DNA of 22,554 nt, taken from positions 23,528 through 46,081 of the forward strand of contig CAJUMG010000013.1 in assembly GCA_910587335.1 (NCBI GenBank). Direction: 5' to 3'. Numbering within the stretch: position 1 is the first letter of the stretch; each line of letters begins with the position of its first letter. This DNA is from an uncultured Oscillospiraceae bacterium. GTDB lineage: Bacteria; Bacillota; Clostridia; Oscillospirales; Ruminococcaceae. Shown one piece after another: positions 5,917-14,123 of the stretch. The notes under the pieces were generated by a model that was given only the letters and a program-made list of their open reading frames with translations, was not told where the DNA came from and searched no databases. A program made the position numbers and the translations under genes.

Positions 5917-8565
5917 TCAGACATTCGTATCCGGTTCCGATGGGAGGGGAATTTCGATCCGCTGGCCACCGGCCATCCGGCTTTTTTGCCGGTCGAGAAC
6001 CCGCCGAATCTGGCGGTTAACCTCCTCGACTTCCAACCGAAATTCACCCGCAGAGAGAGCGGAGGCATTATGCCCCAGAATGATCATCTGCTCAAGATTA
6101 TCGGAGGAGGCCACCCGCACCCGATGTTTGCGGGCCATATCATAGGTTGTGCGCTCGATATACATATCGGCGGTCTCCTTTTCCTTTGTATAAACCACAT
6201 GGATACCGCCAGTGGCTTCCACCTTTTCTGTGCCGCCCTTGACCTTATATGCGTCAAAAACAAGGATAACGGTGACCCCCTTGTATCCGTGATAGTTGAC
6301 CAGAATATCGATCAAGGTCTGACGGGCGGCGTCCAGGTCGTGGGACGCCAGCTCCTTAAGCTCGTCCCAGGAAAAAATAATGTTGTATCCGTCTACCAAA
6401 AGGTGTTCTGTCTGCTGCTGGGATTTTTGGATTACCGGCCGGACCGGTTCGGCAGGCTTTTGGTATGCTGGTTCTTTGGCGGTGGCAAATCCATTTCGTT
6501 TAACCGGTGTGCCATAGGTCCGCTCAAAAATTTCGGTGAGGATTTTCTCCTCCTCCAGCGAAAAAGGGATCAGTGGACGACTGCGGCTAAAAGCGCTGGC
6601 AGACGGCCGCGCCTGCAGAGGAGAAGCCGTTTTAAAGGGACTTTCGGTATGGGCTTCGTCCAGCACTTGATACCAGGGCACGATTCGGCCGGCTCCATGA
6701 GAGCAAAAAATGGAATCGCAGGGGTTTTCCAGGTCGCTGCCGCTATCGTAGCCAATGCGCTCGATCACAGCGGATTCATCATGACAGGGCGCGTAGCCCA
6801 TCACCTGTAGAGAGATGCGGCCCCGCCCTTTGGAAAAGGAGATCAGCTCCTTCGGGTAATCCCGCATTTTTGCCACCGGTATGGTCCCGGTCAGAGAGGC
6901 CAGTCCGTCGGGACCGTCGCCCAGCTGGAAGGTGCCGCTTTTATGCTGGATATCGGCGATAACCCGCCCGATATTTTCGCTTGGCACCTCGATCCGAAAT
7001 CGGTACCAGGGCTCCAGCAAACGGCATTGCCCTCGCTTGAGTCCCTGTCGGACAGCGCGGTAGGTGGCCTGGCGAAAATCCCCTCCCTCGGTATGCTTTA
7101 GATGGGCTTTACCAGCCAGCAGGGTAATTTTCACATCGGTCAGCGGCGCGCCGGCCAGCACACCGGGATGCTCCCGCTCCGCCAGATGGGTCAGAATCAG
7201 CCGCTGCCAGTTCAGGTCCAGATCATCGGTACTGCAAACCGAATCGAAAACAAGACCGCTGCCAGGTTCTCCAGGCTCCAGCAGCAACCGAACCTCGGCA
7301 TAATGGCGCAGCGGCTCGTAATGGCCAACCCCTTCCACCGGCGCGGTGAGCGTTTCCCGATACAGGATGCTGCCTTCCTCAAAATCTACCTTGATGCCGA
7401 AGCGGTCATGGATGGTCTGGCGCAGCACCTCCATCTGCACCTGTCCCATCAGCCGCAGATGGATTTCCTGCAAAGCTTCTTTCCATTCCACCTTCAGCTG
7501 CGGATCCTCTTCCTGTAGCAGCCGCATAAACCTGAGCATGGTATGTGCGTCGCAGCTATCAGGATAAAGCAAACGGTAGGACAGCACCGGCTGTAGCTCT
7601 GGTGAAGCGGACTGGCTTTCGCAGCCAAGCCCCATGCCGGGATAGGTACAGGTTAAGCCGGTGACAGCGCAGACCGCGCCGGCTCCCGCCGTCTGTATCG
7701 GCTCAAAGCGGCTGCCGGAATAAACCCGCAGCTGGTTGGCCTTCTCCTCCCAGGGCTGGGGATCTGTACCGGTCAAAACGTCCCGCACCCGAAGGGCGCC
7801 GCCGGTTACCTTCAGATAGGTAAGCCGCTCGCCCTTGTCATCCCGGGCGATTTTAAACACCTTGGCTCCGAAATCTTCCGGATAGTCGGGCATTTGGGTG
7901 AAATTTTGCATAGCGTCCAGCAGCCGGTCCACGCCGTCTAACCGGAGAGCCGAGCCGAAAAAACAGGGGAAAAGCCGCCGCTGGCCAACCTGAAAGGCCA
8001 GATCCTTCTGAGAAAGCCGGCCCTGTTCCAGATATTTTTCCAGCAGCGCCTCGTCGCACAGAGAAGCATCCTCCCAAATTTGCGATTCCGGCGCGGAGAA
8101 ATTGACAAATCCATCCCCGAAGCGTTTTTGCAGGCTCTCTAAAACCGGCTGGACCGAGGCGCCGGCCAGGTCCATTTTATTGATAAACAAAAAGACGGGG
8201 ATCCGGTGCCGGGAGAGCAGCTCCCACAAGGTTTCTGTGTGGGATTGGATTCCCTCGGCGCCGCTGATCACCAGAACGGCGTAATCCAGTACATCGAGGG
8301 TGCGCTCCATTTCCGAAGAAAAGTCCACATGACCAGGCGTGTCAAGCAGGGCAATGGAAAAGCCATCCCCCTCCAGCATGGCCTGTTTGGAAAAGATAGT
8401 GATACCCCGCTGCCGCTCCAGCTCAAAGGTGTCCAGAAAAGCGTCCCTATGATCCACCCGGCCGATACGGCGAATATTGCCCGCCGTATATAAAAGCGCC
8501 TCGGACAGAGTAGTTTTTCCGGCGTCGACATGGGCTAAAATGCCGAAAACAAGTCGTTTCATCAT
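5917..8565 (-). CDS. EF-G/Tet(M)-like translation GTPase fused to a YacP/Rae1-like NYN nuclease domain
   Basis: An 882-residue two-part protein. Residues 1 to about 640 resemble EF-G and ribosomal protection proteins: G1 AHVDAGKT (11-18), G2 RGIT (53-56), G3 DTPGH (75-79), G4 NKMD (129-132), then domains II-V. Domain IV and its following strand (DFRQATYRAVRQGL...LLEPWYRFRIEVPSE) align by eye with Tet(M), but the loop tip reads KHTEGGDFRQ (about 490-499), not Tet(M)'s YSPVSTPADFR. A FCSHGAG block (620-626) ends this part. A Pro/Gln-rich linker (about 650-720) leads to an NYN/PIN-like domain (about 722-865) closely resembling Bacillus YacP/Rae1: LLVDGYN (D725), VFDAYKVKG (D771), KETADMYIE (D800), ASSDNLEQ (D822). 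The acidic set is intact. Rae1 cuts mRNA in the ribosomal A site; a GTPase-guided version of that is my inference. The start ATG follows GAGG at 12 nt. It is last in the comM-GNAT transcript. Tetracycline resistance is an unlikely role. Confidence 0.9.
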   Translation of the reverse strand: MMKRLVFGILAHVDAGKTTLSEALLYTAGNIRRIGRVDHRDAFLDTFELERQRGITIFSKQAMLEGDGFSIALLDTPGHVDFSSEMERTLDVLDYAVLVISGAEGIQSHTETLWELLSRHRIPVFLFINKMDLAGASVQPVLESLQKRFGDGFVNFSAPESQIWEDASLCDEALLEKYLEQGRLSQKDLAFQVGQRRLFPCFFGSALRLDGVDRLLDAMQNFTQMPDYPEDFGAKVFKIARDDKGERLTYLKVTGGALRVRDVLTGTDPQPWEEKANQLRVYSGSRFEPIQTAGAGAVCAVTGLTCTYPGMGLGCESQSASPELQPVLSYRLLYPDSCDAHTMLRFMRLLQEEDPQLKVEWKEALQEIHLRLMGQVQMEVLRQTIHDRFGIKVDFEEGSILYRETLTAPVEGVGHYEPLRHYAEVRLLLEPGEPGSGLVFDSVCSTDDLDLNWQRLILTHLAEREHPGVLAGAPLTDVKITLLAGKAHLKHTEGGDFRQATYRAVRQGLKRGQCRLLEPWYRFRIEVPSENIGRVIADIQHKSGTFQLGDGPDGLASLTGTIPVAKMRDYPKELISFSKGRGRISLQVMGYAPCHDESAVIERIGYDSGSDLENPCDSIFCSHGAGRIVPWYQVLDEAHTESPFKTASPLQARPSASAFSRSRPLIPFSLEEEKILTEIFERTYGTPVKRNGFATAKEPAYQKPAEPVRPVIQKSQQQTEHLLVDGYNIIFSWDELKELASHDLDAARQTLIDILVNYHGYKGVTVILVFDAYKVKGGTEKVEATGGIHVVYTKEKETADMYIERTTYDMARKHRVRVASSDNLEQMIILGHNASALSAGEFRLEVEEVNRQIRRVLDRQKSRMAGGQRIEIPLPSEPDTNV

Positions 8566-8611
8566 TTTAAAGCAAATCCTCGGTTTTCAAAAAATTGCGA
8601 TTCCTGATCCA

Positions 8612-9499
8612 TTATGCATGAGAAATCAAGGGGAACAGAAGCTTTCTATCGATAAAGGGATTTTCTTTTCCGGCAAGGACAAATAGATGCTCCTCCCCAG
8701 GGAGATAAGAAAGGGGGAGAAGACCCGGCTTTGGGGTGAATCCGAGCCGAAGCTGCCGGGTTTGGGGACCGTGAAGGCCAACCAACAGCTGCTCCAATCC
8801 GATTTTTGGCTTCCCCAACAGCTCGTGACAAAACAAAATATCGCCGTCCTCCTCTAAAATGGCGACAGTGTCTTGTCCGGGCAGTTCATAACACAGATCC
8901 CGAAAAGGCCCCAAAATGTAAAAAAGAAAAAGGCCTTCGTTTCCCTCCATGGAAAAGGCGGAAAAGGGGTTGGACTGTTGATAAGCATTTACAAGCAGCG
9001 CCCGATCCTTTGGCAGATCGGGAGAAAGCTTGCGCCGGGGCAGGGGATGACCGGAAAAAGCGGGAAGGAAAGGCTGTGCCTCCTGCGCCGGGACAAAACC
9101 GAATTTCGGGTAAAAGTCCAAAACTGTATTGTTGGCAAACAGATACAGGCAATCGCAGCGATCCCGCCAAGCCTGCAACACAGCTTCCATTAAAAAACGG
9201 GAAAGGCCCCTACCGCGAAAGTCCGGGTGGGTCATAACGGTGCCAAGCTGGATATAGGTACGGCGGACGCCATCTAAAAGAAAATCAATGGTATTGACCG
9301 AGACGTTGGCTACCACCTGCCGGTCCAGTACCAGTGCGTGGGGGATGTATTGGTCCTTCCACCCGCCTTCTTGGTACCACGGAGCAAAATCCAGATCAAA
9401 GGTCTGCCGGGCAAGGGTGAAAAAGCTCTCCCGCAAAACAGGGTCATCCCGGACCTGATCGGTAAAGAAAAAGGTTTGGCCATTTATCTGTAAAGACAT
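8612..9499 (-). CDS. GNAT family N-acetyltransferase with an extra C-terminal domain
   Basis: A cytoplasmic acetyl-CoA-dependent acyltransferase of 295 residues. The GNAT core occupies about 1-145: motif A is QLGTVMTHPDFRGRGLS (84-100), with RGRGLS as the pyrophosphate-binding turn, and motif B follows at LYLFANNTVLDFYPKFGF. The remaining roughly 150 residues form a second domain ending in KLLFPLISHA, which I do not assign. The start was set at the ATG at 9499 because GGAGGA lies 5 nt before it; an in-frame start further upstream would lie inside comM. The gene starts 10 nt after the comM stop, its ribosome binding site touches that stop, and the GTPase-NYN gene follows 46 nt later. The three are therefore probably one transcript and translationally coupled at the first junction. 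The substrate is unknown. Confidence 0.87.
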   Translation of the reverse strand: MSLQINGQTFFFTDQVRDDPVLRESFFTLARQTFDLDFAPWYQEGGWKDQYIPHALVLDRQVVANVSVNTIDFLLDGVRRTYIQLGTVMTHPDFRGRGLSRFLMEAVLQAWRDRCDCLYLFANNTVLDFYPKFGFVPAQEAQPFLPAFSGHPLPRRKLSPDLPKDRALLVNAYQQSNPFSAFSMEGNEGLFLFYILGPFRDLCYELPGQDTVAILEEDGDILFCHELLGKPKIGLEQLLVGLHGPQTRQLRLGFTPKPGLLPLSYLPGEEHLFVLAGKENPFIDRKLLFPLISHA

Positions 9500-9509
9500 A
9501 AAAATCCTC

Positions 9510-11036
9510 CTAGCGGGACCAGTATTTGCGGTCCAGACTGCGATACTGCACCGCCTCGGCGATATGTTGGCGGCGAATGACCTCGGCGCCATCCAGGTCG
9601 GCGATGGTGCGGGCTACCTTTAAGATGCGGTCATAGGCCCGGGCGGAAAGTCCCATGGTTTCAAACGCACGGGACAACAGTGCACAGGCGCTATCGTCCA
9701 TGGGACAAAAACGATTGACCGCCGGAGAGGGAAGCTTGGCGTTGCAGGAAATACCGATTTCCCGGTATCTCTCCTGCTGCACCCTCCGCGCCCTGTTTAC
9801 CCGCTGGCGGATGGCTGCGGACGATTCCTCCGGCTGGGCGGAGGTCAGGTTTCGGTACTCCACCGGCGCCACCTCAACATGAAGGTCCAAACGATCTAAA
9901 AGCGGGCCGGACACCCGGGAAAGATACCGGCTGACCGCGTGAGGGGAGCAGCTGCACTCCCGAACCGGGTGGCCGAAGTAGCCGCAGGGACAGGGGTTCA
10001 TGGCCGCAACCACCATCATGGAGCAGGGGTAGGTCAGGGTGCCGGATACCCGGGAGATGGTCACCTGGCCGTCCTCGATAGGCTGGCGCAGTACCTCCAT
10101 GGCGTCCCGGGAAAATTCGGGCAGCTCGTCTAAAAACAGCACGCCGTTGTGAGCCAGAGAGATTTCGCCCGGGCGGGGCACGGAACCGCCGCCGGAGAGA
10201 CCGGCAGGGGAGATGGTGTGATGAGGAGAGCGGAAGGGCCGTTCGGTAATCAGGGTCCCGCCCTCCGGCAGAATGCCGGAAACCGAGTGAATCTTGGTGG
10301 TTTCGATCGATTCCTCGAAGGTCATCTCCGGCAGAATGGAGGGGATGCGTTTGGCCAGCATAGATTTTCCCGCGCCGGGAGAGCCGATCATCAAAAGGTT
10401 ATGCCCGCCGGCAGCGGCGACCTCTAACGCCCTTTTCGCGCCGGACTGGCCCTTGACGTCGGCAAAATCCAGATAAGGTGTTTTTTCGTCCCGATTTGGC
10501 CTGGCGCTTTTGGCAGGGGTGAGGGCGGCGCCTTTATAGTACCAGTCCAAAAGGTCCTGGACATGGGAAAGGCCGTACACCTCTATACCCTGGACCAACG
10601 CGCCTTCGGCCGCGTTGACCTGCGGAAGAAATACCCGGCGGATTCCCTGTTCTTTCGCGCCCAACACCAAAGGGAGCGCGCCATTGATCCGCCGAACCTC
10701 GCCGGACAGGGAGAGTTCGCCGAAAAAGGCGCTGTCCGAAAGATCCGCCTCCAGCATACCGGCGGCCTTGAGTACGCCTAGAAAGATCGGCAGATCGTAC
10801 AAAGCGCCGTCCTTTTTCACGTCGGCAGGGGAGAGGTTGACGATGATTTTGCCGATGGGAAAGGCCATTCCGCAGTTACGGATAGCGGAACGCACCCGAT
10901 CTCGGGACTCCTTCACCGCGGCACCGGGCAATCCGACAATTTCAAAAGCGGGCATGGACTGAGAAAGGTCCACCTCCGCCAGGACCGGATAGGCTGAAAG
11001 GCCCAGAAGTCCCATACTGTTGACCGAATAAAACAT
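9510..11036 (-). CDS. comM: YifB/ComM family Mg-chelatase-like AAA+ ATPase
   Basis: A 508-residue AAA+ protein. ComM is a hexameric helicase that promotes branch migration during natural transformation in Gram-negatives; its role in clostridia is less clear. The N-terminal half is the Lon-protease-like fold (MPAFEIVGLPGAAVKESRDRVRSA). The ATPase carries Walker A GSPGAGKS (218-225, K224), Walker B VLFLDELPEF (D303, E304), the SPHHTIS region and a conserved Cys cluster NPCPCGYFGHP...ECSCSP. A C-terminal Mg-chelatase domain ends in HIAEAVQYRSLDRKYW. I chose the ATG at 11036 because AGGTG lies 5 nt before it; the in-frame TTG at 11051 has no ribosome binding site. It is the first gene of the minus-strand operon, with a promoter at 11073-11101. 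Confidence 0.95.
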   Translation of the reverse strand: MFYSVNSMGLLGLSAYPVLAEVDLSQSMPAFEIVGLPGAAVKESRDRVRSAIRNCGMAFPIGKIIVNLSPADVKKDGALYDLPIFLGVLKAAGMLEADLSDSAFFGELSLSGEVRRINGALPLVLGAKEQGIRRVFLPQVNAAEGALVQGIEVYGLSHVQDLLDWYYKGAALTPAKSARPNRDEKTPYLDFADVKGQSGAKRALEVAAAGGHNLLMIGSPGAGKSMLAKRIPSILPEMTFEESIETTKIHSVSGILPEGGTLITERPFRSPHHTISPAGLSGGGSVPRPGEISLAHNGVLFLDELPEFSRDAMEVLRQPIEDGQVTISRVSGTLTYPCSMMVVAAMNPCPCGYFGHPVRECSCSPHAVSRYLSRVSGPLLDRLDLHVEVAPVEYRNLTSAQPEESSAAIRQRVNRARRVQQERYREIGISCNAKLPSPAVNRFCPMDDSACALLSRAFETMGLSARAYDRILKVARTIADLDGAEVIRRQHIAEAVQYRSLDRKYWSR

Positions 11037-11072
11037 AAAAGCACCTGCCAATCAAAACCAAACAATATATCC

Positions 11073-11101
11073 AGTATACCGCATTTTGCCTCGACTGACT
11101 A
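11073..11101 (-). promoter_or_regulatory. Promoter of the comM operon
   Basis: On the minus strand, -35 TAGTCA (11096-11101) and -10 TATACT (11073-11078) are separated by 17 bp. It lies 37 nt upstream of the comM ATG and points away from the pgcA promoter. Confidence 0.65.
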
Positions 11102-11217
11102 GAGGATGCGGAATTTTTGCTTTTTGGGATTTTTCCAAAAAAACCGTGAAATGGATGGATGAGCGGATAAACCGCCAGTTTGATTGGTGAATTTTAGGCA
11201 ATCCATCTAAAAAACTG

Positions 11218-11246
11218 TTGAGAAAAGGGAAGAAATGCGCTATACT
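11218..11246 (+). promoter_or_regulatory. Promoter of the phosphoglucomutase gene
   Basis: The -35 TTGAGA (11218-11223) and -10 TATACT (11241-11246) have the ideal 17-bp spacer. The start codon is 49 nt downstream. It is divergent from the comM promoter, 117 bp away. Confidence 0.75.
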
Positions 11247-11295
11247 GATAAAAAGCGGACAACGATGTTCCTGCAAAGAGTTGGAGGCGATTAGC

Positions 11296-13005
11296 ATGAC
11301 AGAAAAAATGCAGTACCAGCGTTGGCTGGATTATCCCTTGGAGGATCCGGCGCTGAAGGAAGAATTGCTGAGCATAAAAGAGAAGGACGATGAAATCTTT
11401 GACCGGTTTTATCAGGAGCTGAGCTTTGGCACCGCCGGTCTGCGGGGTGTACTGGGCGCCGGCACCAACCGGATGAATATTTACACGGTCCGCAAGGCCA
11501 CCCAGGGCATGGCGGATTATCTCAACGGAAAGTATCCCCAAAGCAGCATTGCCATTTCTTATGATTCCCGAATCAATTCCCGGCTGTTTGCCGAAGAGAC
11601 CGCCCGGGTCATGGCGGCCAACGGAATTACCGCTTATCTATACGATCAGCTGATGCCCACGCCGGCGCTGTCCTTTGCCGTGCGGGATTTGGGCTGTCAG
11701 GCTGGGGTAATGGTCACCGCCAGCCACAATCCTGCCAAGTACAACGGCTATAAGGCTTATGGCCCGGACGGCTGCCAGATGACCGACGAAGCGGCAGGCG
11801 CGGTTTTGGAAAAGATCGGCCAGATAGATATTTTCGACGGTGTAAAGGTGGCGGACTTTTCCCAGGCGCTTAGCAGCGGAAAGATTCAGTACATCAAACA
11901 AGAGGTAATCGATCGGTACCTAGATGCGGTGCAGGCTCAATCCATCCGCAAAGGAATCTGCGAGGACAGCGGCATGAAGGTGGTCTACACGCCTTTAAAC
12001 GGTGCCGGAAATATGTGCGTAAGGGCGATTTTAGATCGCATTGGCGTTAAGAATGTTGTACCGGTAAAGGAGCAGGAGATGCCGGACGGCAACTTCCCCA
12101 CCTGTCCGTACCCCAACCCGGAGATTCGGGAGGCGCTACAAAAAGGGCTGGATCTGTGCGAAACCGAAAAACCGGATCTTCTGCTGGCGACCGATCCGGA
12201 CTGCGACCGGGTTGGCATTGCGGTACCCCATGAAGGAAGCTACCTGCTTTTGACCGGCAACGAGGTTGGGGTGCTTTTGACCGACTATATTGCCATGTCC
12301 CGCCGGGAGCTGGGGACAATGCCCCAAAATCCCATTGTGGTAAAGACCATCGTCACCACCTCCATGATTGACCGGCTGGCCGAAACCCATGGGTTTGAGG
12401 TGGTCAACATCCTCACCGGCTTTAAGTATATCGGCGAGCAGATTCTGCGTTTAGAGCAGAAGGGCGAGCAGGATCGGTATATTTTTGGCTTTGAGGAGAG
12501 CTATGGCTATCTGTCCGGCGGTTACGTGCGGGATAAGGATGCGGTGGACGGTTCCATGCTGATCTGTGAGATGGCGGCCTACTACAAAAAGCAGGGGAAG
12601 ACCCTGGCGGACGTTCTGTTTGGGCTGTATGAAAAATACGGGATGCACTTAAATACCCAGGCCAGCTTTACCTGTGAGGGCGCTACCGGTATGGAGCGGA
12701 TGCAGGGAATTATGGAAGGCCTTCGCAAAAACGCGCCAGAGAAAATCTGCGGCAAAAAGGTGCTGTGGATGTCGGACTACCAAGCGTCGGTGAAAAAGAG
12801 CGCCGGGGCCGAGGAGGTAATTCATCTGCCGAAATCCAATGTGGTAGAATATGGACTGGAGGGAAACAACGTGATTGTAGTGCGTCCCTCTGGAACCGAG
12901 CCGAAAATCAAGGTTTACTTTATGGTTCAGGGGAAAAACCGGGCCGAAGCACAGGCGCTGGAAGGACAGTTTAAGGCGCAGATGACCCAGATCATGGGAT
13001 TTTAA
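11296..13005 (+). CDS. pgcA: Phosphoglucomutase / phosphomannomutase (alpha-D-phosphohexomutase)
   Basis: This enzyme interconverts glucose-1-phosphate and glucose-6-phosphate through a phosphoserine, supplying sugar nucleotides for wall polymers and glycogen. It has 569 residues, close to the 581 of Bacillus PgcA. All four functional motifs are present: the phosphoserine loop TASHNPAKYNGYK (S143), the metal loop DPDCDR (D300, D302, D304), the sugar loop FGFEESYGYLSGGYVRDKD, and the phosphate-binding loop RPSGTEPKIKVYF (530-). The ATG at 11296 follows GGAGG by 8 nt; an in-frame start further upstream would overlap the promoter and is rejected. The gene has its own promoter and terminator. Preference for glucose over mannose is inferred from resemblance to PgcA. 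Confidence 0.94.
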   Translation: MTEKMQYQRWLDYPLEDPALKEELLSIKEKDDEIFDRFYQELSFGTAGLRGVLGAGTNRMNIYTVRKATQGMADYLNGKYPQSSIAISYDSRINSRLFAEETARVMAANGITAYLYDQLMPTPALSFAVRDLGCQAGVMVTASHNPAKYNGYKAYGPDGCQMTDEAAGAVLEKIGQIDIFDGVKVADFSQALSSGKIQYIKQEVIDRYLDAVQAQSIRKGICEDSGMKVVYTPLNGAGNMCVRAILDRIGVKNVVPVKEQEMPDGNFPTCPYPNPEIREALQKGLDLCETEKPDLLLATDPDCDRVGIAVPHEGSYLLLTGNEVGVLLTDYIAMSRRELGTMPQNPIVVKTIVTTSMIDRLAETHGFEVVNILTGFKYIGEQILRLEQKGEQDRYIFGFEESYGYLSGGYVRDKDAVDGSMLICEMAAYYKKQGKTLADVLFGLYEKYGMHLNTQASFTCEGATGMERMQGIMEGLRKNAPEKICGKKVLWMSDYQASVKKSAGAEEVIHLPKSNVVEYGLEGNNVIVVRPSGTEPKIKVYFMVQGKNRAEAQALEGQFKAQMTQIMGF

Positions 13006-13023
13006 CGGACGGATGTTTTTGTT

Positions 13024-13063
13024 AGAAAAGAGGAACCGACCATCCGGTTCCTCTTTTCTTTCG
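13024..13063 (+). terminator. Terminator after the phosphoglucomutase gene
   Basis: A perfect 15-bp stem (13024-13038 with 13045-13059) closes a 6-nt loop. The T-rich right arm (CTCTTTTCTTTC) supplies the tail. Confidence 0.85.
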
Positions 13064-13125
13064 TTGGGGAGAGGGAAGGTAGGGATCCTTGGGTGCAGGA
13101 TTTTGCAGTTCCCGAGCAAAAAGGC

Positions 13126-13154
13126 TTGCTTTTTTAAAGATCGTGTGGTATGAT
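13126..13154 (+). promoter_or_regulatory. Promoter of rpmE
   Basis: The -35 TTGCTT (13126-13131), a 17-bp spacer and -10 TATGAT (13149-13154) are preceded by TGG, making an extended -10. The start codon of rpmE is 42 nt further on. Confidence 0.75.
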
Positions 13155-13196
13155 AACTCTGTTAATCATGCAAAGCAGAAAGAGGTGACTTACCCA

Positions 13197-13409
13197 ATGA
13201 AACAAGGAATCCATCCCAACTATGAGAAAACGACTGTCCGTTGTGCTTGTGGCGCGGAATTCGAGACCCGTTCGACCAAAAAAGACATCCGGGTTGAAAT
13301 TTGTTCTAAGTGCCATCCGTTCTTTACCGGCAGACAGAAGCTGGTTGATACCGGCGGCCGTGTTGACAGATTCAACAGACGTTTCAACAGAGGTGCCAAG
13401 GCGGAGTAA
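13197..13409 (+). CDS. rpmE: 50S ribosomal protein L31, zinc-binding form
   Basis: A 70-residue ribosomal large-subunit protein that bridges to the small subunit. The sequence MKQGIHPNYEKTTVRCACG...EICSKCHPFFTGRQK...GRVDRFNRRF is the canonical L31. The zinc ligands of the C+ type are all present (CxC in VRCACG and CxxC in ICSKC), so this is the zinc-replete version, not the Zn-free paralogue that replaces it under starvation. The ATG at 13197 follows AGGTGA by 8 nt; an earlier in-frame start lacks homology. It is a single-gene unit with its own promoter and a hairpin 27 nt downstream. Confidence 0.97.
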   Translation: MKQGIHPNYEKTTVRCACGAEFETRSTKKDIRVEICSKCHPFFTGRQKLVDTGGRVDRFNRRFNRGAKAE

Positions 13410-13436
13410 GTCGCATTTTTATGGTCTAATAAAAGA

Positions 13437-13470
13437 GAAGGCGGTGCAGGAATGTACCGCCTTTCCTTTA
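13437..13470 (+). terminator. Terminator between rpmE and the YigZ gene
   Basis: An 11-bp stem (AAGGCGGTGCA 13438-13448 with 13453-13463, one G-T pair) closes a GGAA tetraloop and is followed by TCCTTTA. The tail is only moderately T-rich, so read-through into the next gene is possible. Confidence 0.65.
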
Positions 13471-13496
13471 CCTGAAAACCGAAAAGGGGTGCCTTT

Positions 13497-14123
13497 TTGT
13501 TTAAGCCTTATGAGACGGTGGCGGATTACGCCAGCGATGAATTTATCGAGCGAAAGTCCCGTTTTATCGGGCATATTGCACCGGTTACGGATGAGGGTCA
13601 GGCGCTGGACTTCCTCGCCGGCATTCGGGCGCAGCACCGAGAAGCTGCCCACCATGTGTTTGCCTATGTCCTGCGGGAAAGCGGCACAAAGCGCATGAGC
13701 GACGATGGGGAGCCCCAGGGAACCGGCGGCGTTCCGGTACTGGAGGTAATTGAGCGGGAGGGCCTTACCGATGTGGCGGTGGTGGTGACCCGCTACTTTG
13801 GCGGTATCCTGCTGGGGACTGGCGGGTTGGCCCGGGCCTATTCCCACGGGGCCAAACTGGCGGTGGATGCCGCTGTCCGGCGGAGAATGAATCTTTGCTC
13901 TGTGCTGGAAATGGTTTTTGGCTACGATTGGTACGGGAAAATCAGCCATCTTCTGCCCAAATACAATGCGCAGACAATAGAGTCAGATTTTGGGGAATCG
14001 GTACGTCTGCGGATTTTGATGACGTCGGACAAGGTACCGGCCTTTGGGCGGGAACTGACCGAATTGACCGCTGCTACAGTAGCGGCGGAAGTATTGGAGG
14101 AAGTCTGCGCGGATCTGGCGTAA
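13497..14123 (+). CDS. YigZ family protein (IMPACT domain plus C-terminal DUF1949 domain)
   Basis: A 208-residue cytoplasmic protein of the YigZ/YvyE family. The IMPACT fold occupies about 1-115: FIERKSRFIGHIAPV, AHHVFAYVLRE, the hallmark SDDGEPQGTGGVPVLEV, and VVVTRYFGGILLGTGGLARAYSHGAK. The second domain (about 135-195) is the ferredoxin-like partner common in the family. The biochemical role is not firmly known; eukaryotic IMPACT regulates the kinase GCN2 at the ribosome. The start is a TTG: GGGG at 13486-13489 lies 7 nt upstream, and the translation begins with the conserved MFKPYETV. No promoter is obvious between the rpmE hairpin and this start, so expression may depend on read-through from rpmE (inference). 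Confidence 0.9.
   Translation: MFKPYETVADYASDEFIERKSRFIGHIAPVTDEGQALDFLAGIRAQHREAAHHVFAYVLRESGTKRMSDDGEPQGTGGVPVLEVIEREGLTDVAVVVTRYFGGILLGTGGLARAYSHGAKLAVDAAVRRRMNLCSVLEMVFGYDWYGKISHLLPKYNAQTIESDFGESVRLRILMTSDKVPAFGRELTELTAATVAAEVLEEVCADLA

Noticed and set aside
5986..6810. Long plus-strand open frame opposite the NYN end of the fusion
   Set aside because: It is a shadow of the minus-strand gene; it has no ribosome binding site or recognisable domains.
5917..8565. Calling this a tetracycline resistance gene
   Set aside because: The Tet(M) domain IV tip is missing, a nuclease domain is attached, and the gene sits in a core operon without mobile elements.
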